64,000 bases of DNA from a virus. Made by a program: the position numbers and the translations under genes. The notes beneath the pieces were generated by a model. The model did not search any database, was not told the origin of the DNA, and worked only from the letters and a program-made list of their open reading frames with translations. The DNA lies in IMG/VR virus record IMGVR_UViG_3300028840_008160, positions 265,801 to 329,800 of that record. One strand, given 5' to 3'. Shown here piece by piece: positions 1 to 7,811 of this stretch (positions within the stretch are counted from its first letter, which is position 1; each line of letters opens with the position of its first letter).

Positions 1-14
1 AGTAAGGGAGGCGT

Positions 15-266
15 ATGTCAAAACTATCATCATTACTTAAAGATGGTCAATCTGACAATTGGTCATCGACTAGATTTGCAATGTTATTTACAGTATTATT
101 GTCTAATATTGTTATTTTTGGTACATGGGCAGCAGTTTGTATTTTGAAGCAAGACATAATAATGATTCCCTCTAGTTTAATTACGTTGTATGGTCTTGCT
201 AATGGCATAATAGTAACTGGGAAAGTGACGCAAAAACATTTTGAAGGACAGCATACTAAAGTATGA
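15..266 (+). CDS. Small two-TM membrane protein, holin-like
   Basis: 83 aa with two hydrophobic stretches, at about residues 20-42 and 50-68, and a polar tail. A GGGAGG ribosome site sits just before the ATG. Its stop overlaps the next start (ATGA), so it is coupled to the module gene that follows. Size and two-span topology fit small phage holins or inner-membrane proteins, but no family motif is visible and holin is only a guess. Confidence 0.7.
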   Translation: MSKLSSLLKDGQSDNWSSTRFAMLFTVLLSNIVIFGTWAAVCILKQDIIMIPSSLITLYGLANGIIVTGKVTQKHFEGQHTKV

Positions 267-736
267 AGCATGTAGCTCAGATACAAACAGAATTTGCGAA
301 AGAAGCTATTAGTCGTTGGGAAAATCTGTCTTATGAGTCGCAAAAAGCATATTTGAGACGCCATCCTAAGACAAAGCGGCGCGTAACTATGCAACCTATT
401 AAAGGCACAAAACGACTTGTACGTAGAGCGCTTGACAAGTTTAACAGCTTGAAACGTTTTATGAACAGGTCTAGTAATAAGAAATATGGTTTGAATGAAG
501 TTAATACGCGAGAAAGAATGTATTCAATATTGACAAAGGCAATTAAAGGAAAAGATGTTAAGTTACTAGATGCTGCTGGTTGGGGCTTATGGTATGAAAA
601 TGAAAAAGATGTTGAGAATGTAACAACTCAACTTAACAATAAAGTACGTTCACTTATCAGATCTATTAAGAGTATACGCAACCAATTACATAGAGAAAAC
701 ATGAAAAAAATTAAAGAACAGGTGGAGGCTGTATGA
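263..736 (+). CDS. Module protein 1 (N-terminal targeting-like module plus helical domain)
   Basis: 157 aa. Residues 1-42 carry the recurrent N-terminal module: MKHVAQIQTEF, then W-E-N-L, then YLRRHPKTKRRVT. The remaining ~115 residues are basic, apparently mostly helical, and match no family I recognise. Overlaps the preceding stop by ATGA and the next gene likewise, so it is in an operon with two neighbours. By analogy with T4 internal proteins the module may be a capsid-targeting propeptide; this is inference. Confidence 0.8.
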   Translation: MKHVAQIQTEFAKEAISRWENLSYESQKAYLRRHPKTKRRVTMQPIKGTKRLVRRALDKFNSLKRFMNRSSNKKYGLNEVNTRERMYSILTKAIKGKDVKLLDAAGWGLWYENEKDVENVTTQLNNKVRSLIRSIKSIRNQLHRENMKKIKEQVEAV

Positions 737-2829
737 ATCACACTGCTCAAATTCAGAAAGAATTTGTAAAAGAGGCACGCAAGTGGGACGATCTTACGTA
801 TGAGGAACAAAAAGGATATCTTTCAAGGCATCCTGCTTCAAAAAGAAAGATAACTGCAAAGCAGGGTATGCCGTCAAAGAAAAAACTGAAAGAAAAACTT
901 GAGAAACGAATTCCTGGCAGTAAGAAAGAAAAAGTTGATGCAGCAACTACTGAAAGACAACAGAAATTAAAAGAGAGAGCTGAAGAACGAAAAAAAGAGA
1001 AAGACATTAGTAAGCGTCAACAAGAACGAGCTGTAAAAAAATCATATCCACCATCACCAGTTTTAGATAAAGCACTTGGTAAATTATATACAAAGTATGT
1101 TGCATTGTTTGAAGCTCATGGACCAATATCAAAATATAATGAATCTTCCCCAGTGACTGCAAAAATTAATCAAATGTGGAAAGCTGCTTTTCCAAGTGAA
1201 AAGATTGAAGGTGAATATGTTTTTGATGCAGTTGAACGTGAATTAGGGCTGGCATCAAAAAGTCATGGTCCTGGAAGAAAAAAGGGTAAACCTACACGTA
1301 AAACGTTACCGACTAAAGAAGAATTTATTGACGCGATGAAAGAAACGTTTATTAATACTGATCGCGAATATCCAAAAGTTGAGGGCGAAAAAGATCCTCT
1401 GATAGCTGAAAACAAAAAATATGGATTTAGTGAACCGATATCTGGTAGTGAAAGAACAAGACTTACAGCAATAGAAGAATCATTGCCAGATGACCAAAAG
1501 AAATTTGCTAAACATTTAGTTGTTAAAGATAGAACATATGGTGTAGATGATAGAGGTCATGATTGGAATGGTCAACGTGAACTAGTTGATACTAGTGATG
1601 ATAGACCTATTATCAAATCAACATATAACAGTCCAAATTATACTGACAAACGAGAAATTACACATTTTCTTGTGCCTATAACTAGTCGATTTGCTGTGAA
1701 AAACTGGGCTCGTGGAATAGGTGGATTAGAGTACGCGCAATTCGATACGCTTGAAAAAGCAAAAGCTGGTATGAGTCAATTGCCAGAACAAGAAACAAAA
1801 GCAAAACTTCGTAATGAAATAGAAGAACTAACAAAGAAGATTAACAAAACTTCTGAAACTATTATTAAAGAAGGATATGGTGAAAATGATCCACCATCTG
1901 GCAGTACTGTAAGAATGATTGCCAGATCAATTTTGGAAGCACCTCGAGAAGATGTGTATTCAACAAATTACAATTCGCAAGGAAAAGTTATTGGTAAATC
2001 GCTTTACAGAAAAGGTCGCGAATTTTTGTTGACTCCTGAACAACAAAAACAGGTTGTAAAAGTAATATCTAATCCGTCTTCTGCTAGTGCTGAAGATATT
2101 GTTGTAGCAAAAGAACACTTCGATTACTTTGTTGACGATTTAGAAAGTAATAAAGATTTACAATCTGAATATGATAAAAAGTATTTGAATAGATTTTTAC
2201 AGCACAAAGACAAATATAAGAAAGCAATTGATAAGATTGAACCAATTGTTATTTTAAGACAGAAGCTGTCAGACCAGCATGGTCATCAAACAAAAGAAGA
2301 TGTCAAACTTCCAGAAGGTTTTGAATTTGCTGATAAGCCGACAATGTCTCATGAATTTAGTGGAGCTGATTTCTTTGTGAAAAGTAAAGATGGTGATATT
2401 GAAATGGCAATAAGCACAAGTGAACCAGCTGTGGGTGGTTATTCGCCAGTTTATGGTGAAGTTTTCTATAAAGTACCAGGGCAAGACGGACTTTATACGC
2501 TTGGTCGAAGAGGAGTTGATTCTGGACTAGATGGCGACTGGAATGATGATGTCAATGATGTAATTAATGAAGCAATCGGACGAGTTAGAGAAAAACAGGA
2601 TAGAATATCAAGATCAGTAACTGTATCAGTGGGTAAGAGCTCTTGGCATGTTACACCAGAAAATTTAGAAAAAATGAAAGAAAAGCTTCGTAATGGTAAA
2701 ACTGTGACTTTCATGCCGCATGGTTTTGGCACAGGATATTATGTGAAAGCTAGACTGGGTCAACCAACAACTGAAACTGAACAAATATTTGGTTTGCCTA
2801 TATCTGTTAGTTCGTTTGACGCTGATTAA
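733..2829 (+). CDS. Module protein 2, large (698 aa)
   Basis: Begins with a canonical module copy, residues 1-43: MNHTAQIQKEF, W-D-D-L-T-Y-E-E-Q, YLSRHPASKRKITAK. Next comes a strongly charged Lys/Glu-rich linker (about residues 45-105) that looks like coiled coil. A long unrecognised region of ~590 residues follows. The last gene of its operon: an intrinsic terminator lies 27 bases after the stop. If the module is cleaved, the mature product would be a large internal virion protein (inference). Confidence 0.85.
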   Translation: MNHTAQIQKEFVKEARKWDDLTYEEQKGYLSRHPASKRKITAKQGMPSKKKLKEKLEKRIPGSKKEKVDAATTERQQKLKERAEERKKEKDISKRQQERAVKKSYPPSPVLDKALGKLYTKYVALFEAHGPISKYNESSPVTAKINQMWKAAFPSEKIEGEYVFDAVERELGLASKSHGPGRKKGKPTRKTLPTKEEFIDAMKETFINTDREYPKVEGEKDPLIAENKKYGFSEPISGSERTRLTAIEESLPDDQKKFAKHLVVKDRTYGVDDRGHDWNGQRELVDTSDDRPIIKSTYNSPNYTDKREITHFLVPITSRFAVKNWARGIGGLEYAQFDTLEKAKAGMSQLPEQETKAKLRNEIEELTKKINKTSETIIKEGYGENDPPSGSTVRMIARSILEAPREDVYSTNYNSQGKVIGKSLYRKGREFLLTPEQQKQVVKVISNPSSASAEDIVVAKEHFDYFVDDLESNKDLQSEYDKKYLNRFLQHKDKYKKAIDKIEPIVILRQKLSDQHGHQTKEDVKLPEGFEFADKPTMSHEFSGADFFVKSKDGDIEMAISTSEPAVGGYSPVYGEVFYKVPGQDGLYTLGRRGVDSGLDGDWNDDVNDVINEAIGRVREKQDRISRSVTVSVGKSSWHVTPENLEKMKEKLRNGKTVTFMPHGFGTGYYVKARLGQPTTETEQIFGLPISVSSFDAD

Positions 2830-2855
2830 CTATCTTGTAAACTGGTTTGTAAATT

Positions 2856-2885
2856 GAGCTGCTATTTTTTAGCAGCTCTTTTTTT
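2856..2885 (+). terminator. Intrinsic terminator
   Basis: 8-bp stem GAGCTGCT/AGCAGCTC with an ATTTTTT loop, followed by a run of seven T. Ends the operon that starts with the gene at 15. Confidence 0.9.
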
Positions 2886-3205
2886 GTCATCTAATATTTA
2901 TTAGTTATGCTAAACTATTAGCAAAAAGTTGCAGTTTTTCATATTCAATGTAATGTAACTTACTGTCAAAAAGGAGGTTTTGGTTCATTATAGACATGTT
3001 GGATTATACTTTGATAAAAGCACTAATTGTATAGGATTCAAATATTGAAAATTGAAGACAAGAACTGTAAACAATTCACTAAGAGCAATAATAGCTTTAG
3101 TAAGTTTTTTAATTACTATAGATTACGATACTATTGAAAACAACAAGGTTCAAATTACAAGAAAATGATGAGCAAATTATATTTATCAGATACAAGGAGT
3201 GTTGA
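2886..3205. other. Intergenic region without a convincing gene
   Basis: 320 AT-rich bases between a terminator and the next gene. There is a strong AAGGAGG at 2971-2977, but the only reading after it is a 22-codon frame from TTG 2980 with poor spacing. A small hairpin TGCTA/TAGCA lies near 2910. It probably holds the promoter for the operon beginning at 3206; no clear -35/-10 pair can be picked. Confidence 0.4.
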
Positions 3206-3400
3206 ATGCATATTAAAATAGATGGAGATAAACGATTAGTGTCAATGAATGGTGAAGAGCTGGCTGATACATTATTAACTCGATATAAAGCGTCACAAGG
3301 CATTGTGAATTTTAGATTGTTAGTTGATCCGTCTAATATTAAAGTTGAGACAAAAGACGGTAAAATCTCTGACGTGCGATTTGTTGTTACTAGTGAATAA
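3206..3400 (+). CDS. Small conserved-looking protein, unknown
   Basis: 64 aa, with AAGGAG 7 bases before the ATG. Predicted alpha/beta composition; no motif recognised. Its last codons overlap the GTG start of the ParB-like gene by 8 bases, suggesting coupled translation. Confidence 0.6.
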   Translation: MHIKIDGDKRLVSMNGEELADTLLTRYKASQGIVNFRLLVDPSNIKVETKDGKISDVRFVVTSE

Positions 3401-3626
3401 TAAAGCAATATATCTCATTCAAATTGAACAGATTAGAAATGTCTCTAAAGATGTGACTCAAGATGGTATTGAGAAATATGTTGAGATGCTAAAGAATGAT
3501 AAACTAATCCAGCCGATTGTTGTCAAGAAAATTACAGAAGATTTGTATATGCTAAAAGATGGTTCCCACAGAATTTGTGCGCATTTACAATGCGGAAAAG
3601 ATTCAGTTTTAGCACATATCATATAA
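3393..3626 (+). CDS. ParB/sulfiredoxin-like domain protein
   Basis: 77 aa from a GTG that overlaps the previous stop. Contains the ParB-N (ParB/Srx fold) signature: an opening strand YLIQIEQIR, a helix K-Y-V-E-M-L-K, QPIVV, then KDGSHRICAHLQCG, where D-G-S-H-R matches the DGxHR nucleotide-binding core of the family. Single-domain ParB-like proteins are common in phages and can be nucleases or regulators; no DNA-binding domain follows here. Start inferred from the frame and overlap. Confidence 0.7.
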   Translation: MNNKAIYLIQIEQIRNVSKDVTQDGIEKYVEMLKNDKLIQPIVVKKITEDLYMLKDGSHRICAHLQCGKDSVLAHII

Positions 3627-3635
3627 GGAGATGAC

Positions 3636-3995
3636 ATGAGTGACCTATTACAATTTAAAGCAGCAAGCGGCCATGTTTTCTTTTTAGATAATTTGATTGC
3701 GTTTGTCATTGGAACTGCATCTATGATGTATTTGTGTTGGATGACAGTAAAGAAGCAGTATGACAAAATATTTCATTGTGTATTGAGTGCGCTTATTACA
3801 TTTGTAATAGGTTATGTTCTTCAGATTATTGGTTGGCCGTGGTGGATAGCACCGATAGTGGCTTTAACTATCGGCTTCAGTAAAGAAATGGCTGACAAGC
3901 TCAATAAGAAAAAACAATTATTTGATTGGTTTGACATTGTGGCTGATGTTATTGGCATCACTTCAGTGACAATACCATATTTAGTATTGAAATGA
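3636..3995 (+). CDS. Multi-pass membrane protein
   Basis: 119 aa with about four hydrophobic segments (residues 18-37, 46-62, 67-80, 100-117). Clear AAGGAG site. The stretch GFSKEMADK followed by FDWFDIVADVIG resembles the G-x-x-K-E-x-x-D / F-x-W-x-D-x-x-A-D pattern of small YfiM/DUF2279-like phage and bacterial membrane proteins. That family link is from memory and tentative. Overlaps the next gene by ATGA. Confidence 0.65.
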   Translation: MSDLLQFKAASGHVFFLDNLIAFVIGTASMMYLCWMTVKKQYDKIFHCVLSALITFVIGYVLQIIGWPWWIAPIVALTIGFSKEMADKLNKKKQLFDWFDIVADVIGITSVTIPYLVLK

Positions 3996-4423
3996 ATTAT
4001 AGTTATTCTGACTGGTGTATGCATTATTATGGATATGAACTGAACGAGGAATGTTTGTTAGAACAAGAAGAATCTAGTTTAAGACGAGATGCATTCTTTT
4101 CTGGAATACGAAGTCAAGTATATAAAAACGTTTGTAAAGGTGTAGATGGACGATATCAGTGGAATTTAGTTTCAGGTAAACGACATTACAGAAAAGATGG
4201 TAGTAAAATTCATTTAGCAAAAGAGACGACATCAGTCTTGTCACGAATTTTTGAACGTTTTAATGAGACAGAGGGTCGTGATTTACTGTTTGAATTGAAT
4301 ATCAGTGTGCCAGAAAATGAAGATGATGTTATTGAATGGATATCAAATGCTTTACCAAAAAGAGAAATTTCTGCTAGAGCGTTTAGATTTGTGTTAGCTA
4401 AATATAAAAAACAATTTTGTTGA
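3992..4423 (+). CDS. Unknown protein, 143 aa
   Basis: Coupled to the membrane protein by ATGA overlap. N-terminus is Tyr/Cys-rich (MNYSYSDWCMHYYGY), followed by a charged helical region. Not recognised. Confidence 0.6.
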   Translation: MNYSYSDWCMHYYGYELNEECLLEQEESSLRRDAFFSGIRSQVYKNVCKGVDGRYQWNLVSGKRHYRKDGSKIHLAKETTSVLSRIFERFNETEGRDLLFELNISVPENEDDVIEWISNALPKREISARAFRFVLAKYKKQFC

Positions 4424-4477
4424 AAAGAGTCAACAGTTCTAGCAGTTATGTGTTTGGTCTATTAATAGGAGGTGATT

Positions 4478-4735
4478 ATGTTAGACGTCGACATTAAACC
4501 TGGTACAACAAAAGCAAAACTTCATTTGCGTGATCGTAATAGTTTAATTAGTGTTACTAGTGAAATTATGCGAAATGGTCTATTGGGACCCATTGTTCAA
4601 GGTGCGCCATTTTTATCAATTACTTGCGACTGTGGCAAAATGTTTGAATACAAAACAGATCGTGATGTACCTTGCAGCAATGTCAAATGTGATTGTGGTG
4701 CGCAAATTATTCTTTATGATGCAGAGCTTATATGA
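4478..4735 (+). CDS. Small zinc-ribbon protein
   Basis: 85 aa; start chosen at the ATG 5 bases after AGGAGG. The C-terminal half has Cys pairs (CDCGKMF, then C-S-N-V-K-C-D-C-G) followed by I-I-L-Y-D, a probable zinc ribbon. The protein at 22143 has the same layout (Cys pairs about 20 residues apart, then N-I-V-I-L-Y), so the two look like paralogues. Role unknown. Confidence 0.7.
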   Translation: MLDVDIKPGTTKAKLHLRDRNSLISVTSEIMRNGLLGPIVQGAPFLSITCDCGKMFEYKTDRDVPCSNVKCDCGAQIILYDAELI

Positions 4736-4860
4736 GTGATATTGTGTTCGATAGACAAAATGGAAAATACACATGTCTTGACTTTACAAGACAAATGACA
4801 AATGATTGTTCTGAATGTAAAAATTGGAATCAGTTCGATTTATTTACAGATAATGATTGA
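4732..4860 (+). CDS. Tiny Cys-containing protein (42 aa)
   Basis: Starts by ATGA overlap with the zinc-ribbon gene. It has a CSEC pair near the C-terminus plus one earlier Cys. Supported only by the coupled start and its position; unknown function. Confidence 0.45.
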   Translation: MSDIVFDRQNGKYTCLDFTRQMTNDCSECKNWNQFDLFTDND

Positions 4861-4871
4861 AAGTATGAAAG

Positions 4872-5456
4872 ATGCAATGGGAAGTTCTTGATTTTGTAGA
4901 ATTCTGTAGATCTGTGCCAAAACATGGTTTAGTTGTTGCATCTAGCGGCAATGCTTCTTGTAGGTGTGGCGACGAATCTAATAGATTTATGATTACTAGA
5001 TCAGGCTTGTGGCTTGAAAATATGACAGAAGATGATGTCGCATTCATTCAAGATAATGAAACCTCTAATAATCCGTCAATGGAATTGCCTGTACATCTTG
5101 CTATCTATAATCGACGACCTGAAGCTAAAGTAATTCTTCATTTTCAATCACTTGCAGCTACAGCAATTGCGTGTATAAGGATAATGAATATCCCATTTTG
5201 TATCATTCCTGAAATCAAATACTATTTCAACAAAATCACTTCAATTGGTTATGCAAAACCCGGATCAATTAATCTCATTAATCTTATGACTGTGGCATTT
5301 AAAGAAGCTGATATTGTGCTTGCAGATAATCATGGACAGTTTGTTATTGGAGAATCATTTGAACATGTATTAAGACGAGCTATATTTTTTGAATTTGCTT
5401 GTAACTTGCTTCTTAAGATTGGAGTTGACAATTGGTCAAAAGTGAAAACAATATGA
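4872..5456 (+). CDS. Class II aldolase/adducin-like protein
   Basis: 194 aa, the usual size for class II (zinc) aldolases such as L-fuculose-phosphate aldolase. Visible family marks: S-S-G-N-A-S-C-R (GNxS phosphate loop), ITRSGLWLENM, S-M-E-L-P-V-H-L with the catalytic-type Glu, the metal-His strand KVILHFQS, and DNHGQFVIGESFEHVLRRA. In the family the metal strand reads H-x-H; here it is H-F-Q, so one zinc ligand is replaced by Gln while the third His (NHG) is kept. The enzyme may use altered metal binding or be non-catalytic. A second class II aldolase-like domain lies at 41219. Confidence 0.75.
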   Translation: MQWEVLDFVEFCRSVPKHGLVVASSGNASCRCGDESNRFMITRSGLWLENMTEDDVAFIQDNETSNNPSMELPVHLAIYNRRPEAKVILHFQSLAATAIACIRIMNIPFCIIPEIKYYFNKITSIGYAKPGSINLINLMTVAFKEADIVLADNHGQFVIGESFEHVLRRAIFFEFACNLLLKIGVDNWSKVKTI

Positions 5457-5465
5457 TGCTTTATC

Positions 5466-5540
5466 ATGCTTGATAGAATATGTAAATTTGAAGTGGCTGC
5501 TGAGATGCTAGACAACGCTGTAGAATTGGCCAAAGTTTAG
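5466..5540 (+). CDS. Possible micro-ORF (24 aa)
   Basis: An ATG frame encoding a short amphipathic helix between two larger genes. No ribosome site is evident; may be a remnant or chance. Confidence 0.2.
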   Translation: MLDRICKFEVAAEMLDNAVELAKV

Positions 5541-5619
5541 TTGCTTACAAATGGAACGATTGACATCAACAATCAAAGTGTGACTATTATGGCAATCATA
5601 TCGAGAGAAAAGGAGATAT

Positions 5620-6078
5620 ATGATTGAACAGACATATACGATTGAACAGATGCTAAAAGTAATTGATGCAGCTTGCAAAAATTTGATAGAATACAAAGAA
5701 AGATCAAGTGAAGAATTTGCAGAAGCAATGAAGCAAATAATTATAAATACTGCAAAACATTTATTTTCTGTTGAAGAAGATCAAATAAAATTCAAGCAAG
5801 ATCCTAATGATGATAAAATAGCGATTATACCGGCAAATCTTTATACGTTATTACTTATGAGAGGTATCGTTCTACCATTTTCATATGTAGAAAAACATAA
5901 ACGTATTAATGATAATGAAGAAGTTGAATTAGATATTCCTGCAAACATACCATATTATAGTGGTCATACGATGGTATTTAAACCAGATTCGGCAAATCAT
6001 TATTTGCGACTTAATAAAGCTCTACAATATATCAAGCTAGATGTCACATTAAATTCAACATCATTACGCGCAGATTGA
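5620..6078 (+). CDS. Unknown protein, 152 aa
   Basis: Strong AAAGGAG site 6 bases before the ATG. Acidic, with an early helical stretch and a later beta-rich part. No motif recognised. Followed by a short gap holding a TTACTAT-type promoter. Confidence 0.6.
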   Translation: MIEQTYTIEQMLKVIDAACKNLIEYKERSSEEFAEAMKQIIINTAKHLFSVEEDQIKFKQDPNDDKIAIIPANLYTLLLMRGIVLPFSYVEKHKRINDNEEVELDIPANIPYYSGHTMVFKPDSANHYLRLNKALQYIKLDVTLNSTSLRAD

Positions 6079-6140
6079 TAAGAAGCTACAATAAAATCTC
6101 TTCAAGACAGATTTATTCTACTTAAATCACTAGTTTCATT

Positions 6141-6167
6141 TCATTTGATAGATTACTATCTATCATG
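6141..6167 (+). promoter_or_regulatory. TTACTAT-CATG promoter-like motif
   Basis: GATAGATTACTATCTATCAT directly precedes the start codon at 6165, with 5 bases between TTACTAT and ATG. It is a variant of the TGACTAT motif seen before other genes, and no Shine-Dalgarno is present. Confidence 0.5.
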
Positions 6168-6509
6168 AAATATTTAGCTCAAATACAAGCTGAATTTCTT
6201 AAGTTGTCGCGGTCATTTGAAGAAATGACTATGGAACAACAACAAGAATATCTAAATATGCATCCTAGATCTAAAAAGTCACTTAGGGGTCAAGCGTTAA
6301 ACATTGCGCGTAAATTAGGATTGTATTACAACGGTTATCAACCAGAAATTCATGCGTTCATGTTTACAGAACCCGAAACTGAATCATCGTTTTATGCAAG
6401 AAATTTTGAAGAAGCTGAACATAAGATTCATGAAAAATGCGTGCTTTTTGGTCTTAAACATGCGTCTATCATCAAGCATGAGTATAAGTATCTCGCTACG
6501 CATTGTTAA
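6165..6509 (+). CDS. Module protein 3, divergent
   Basis: 114 aa. N-terminal module is present but divergent: MKYLAQIQAEFLKLSRSFEE, M-E-Q-Q-Q-E-Y-L, MHPRSKK. The tail of ~70 residues is unrecognised. No Shine-Dalgarno; the ATG lies in a promoter-like motif, suggesting a leaderless message. Confidence 0.7.
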   Translation: MKYLAQIQAEFLKLSRSFEEMTMEQQQEYLNMHPRSKKSLRGQALNIARKLGLYYNGYQPEIHAFMFTEPETESSFYARNFEEAEHKIHEKCVLFGLKHASIIKHEYKYLATHC

Positions 6510-6580
6510 ATATATGATCCAGGCAATCTTGAAATGATGCAAGATCTTAAAAGGAAAATAAAAGAGATGAGGAGTTAGTT

Positions 6581-7726
6581 GTGAATCATAAAGCACTTAT
6601 TCAACAAGAATTCGAGAAAGTAGCACGTAAGTGGAATGATCTTACGTTGGAAGAGCAAAAAGCGTATCTTAAGAGACATCCTGCATCTAAACGTCGGCTT
6701 ACTGCTAAACCAAGAAGTAAGATACTAACTAAAAGTGAAGAATTAAAAAGAAAAATGCCTAGTCAAAGGATTAAAGAACGTAGGACAAAAGTTAAGCTGG
6801 ATGAGATGCGAGGTGTCGCAAGATTTCATGATCATCTTAGTCGACTTGAAAAATTAGCTGACAAAAATAGTTTAAACCGGCAAAAACTCGTATGGGTTCT
6901 TAATAATGCTCTTAAAAGTAAACGGCCTAGTGGTGGTAAACCAAGAACATATGGTATGTATGATTGGGGTAAAAATAAAGAAGTAGCTAAGAAGCTAGAT
7001 GTTGTTGTCAATAAAATAGCAGATGCTGTTAATGACATGGATGATAGACATTATGGTGCTAATAAAGCTGCTAAAGAATGGATCAACAATCATTTTTATG
7101 TTGAACGTAATGTAAGTGGTAAGAAAACTCCAAAAAGTATTAAAGAAATACGAGAATCAAAACCAAAGAAGTCAAAAGTAGTGAAGAAAAGTAAGACACC
7201 TGAGCATGTGACTACTGGTGATCGTGTAAGTTTTAGTTCTCGCAAAGGTCATATTGAAGGAACAATTACTGACGTTAGACATGGTAATAAATACATTAAG
7301 TATTTAGTCGAAACAGATGATGGACAACATTGGTGGGTAAAACGTCGTGAATCTGGTTATGCTCATGCTGGAATGAAATATTTAGGTAAAACATCTGAAA
7401 AAGATGCTAAACGGCTTCAGACTAACAGACAAGAATTTGATCAAGCATTGCAACACGAAAAACATGAGCGAACTCTCGATGGTCGAGAAAAACTTGAGCA
7501 GTTAGGTGTTCAAAGAGGTGACACAGTAACAATTAAAGGCACTAGATATAATTGGACAGCAAAAGTTATGGATATAGATTATCACAAAGGTGGTGTACGG
7601 ATAGATCAAGAAAGAACTAGACGTCAACGAGGCAGTTGGTTTAGTGATGTTCCTGGAAAGGTGACAACGCATTATAGATTTATACCTGCAAGGTTTATAA
7701 TAAGTTCAAGGAGAGAGGAGATTTGA
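6581..7726 (+). CDS. Module protein 4 with SH3/KOW-like region
   Basis: 381 aa from a GTG preceded by GAGGAG. Residues 1-42 are a textbook module copy (W-N-D-L-T-L-E-E-Q-K-A-Y-L, KRHPASKRRLTAK). A Lys-rich middle follows. The C-terminal half has two beta-rich stretches, around TTGDRVSFSSRKGHIEG and RGDTVTIKGTRYNWTAKV, that look like small SH3/KOW-type barrels. A similar stretch occurs in the module gene at 35639-36671. Highly basic, so nucleic-acid contact is plausible (inference). Confidence 0.8.
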   Translation: MNHKALIQQEFEKVARKWNDLTLEEQKAYLKRHPASKRRLTAKPRSKILTKSEELKRKMPSQRIKERRTKVKLDEMRGVARFHDHLSRLEKLADKNSLNRQKLVWVLNNALKSKRPSGGKPRTYGMYDWGKNKEVAKKLDVVVNKIADAVNDMDDRHYGANKAAKEWINNHFYVERNVSGKKTPKSIKEIRESKPKKSKVVKKSKTPEHVTTGDRVSFSSRKGHIEGTITDVRHGNKYIKYLVETDDGQHWWVKRRESGYAHAGMKYLGKTSEKDAKRLQTNRQEFDQALQHEKHERTLDGREKLEQLGVQRGDTVTIKGTRYNWTAKVMDIDYHKGGVRIDQERTRRQRGSWFSDVPGKVTTHYRFIPARFIISSRREEI

Positions 7727-7811
7727 GCGTTGACATTAGTGATGAGCCCAAGAGTTGACTGAATTCTTTTTAATTTGCAGAACAGTTTCTCAAAAGAAAT
7801 GGAGCTAACGT

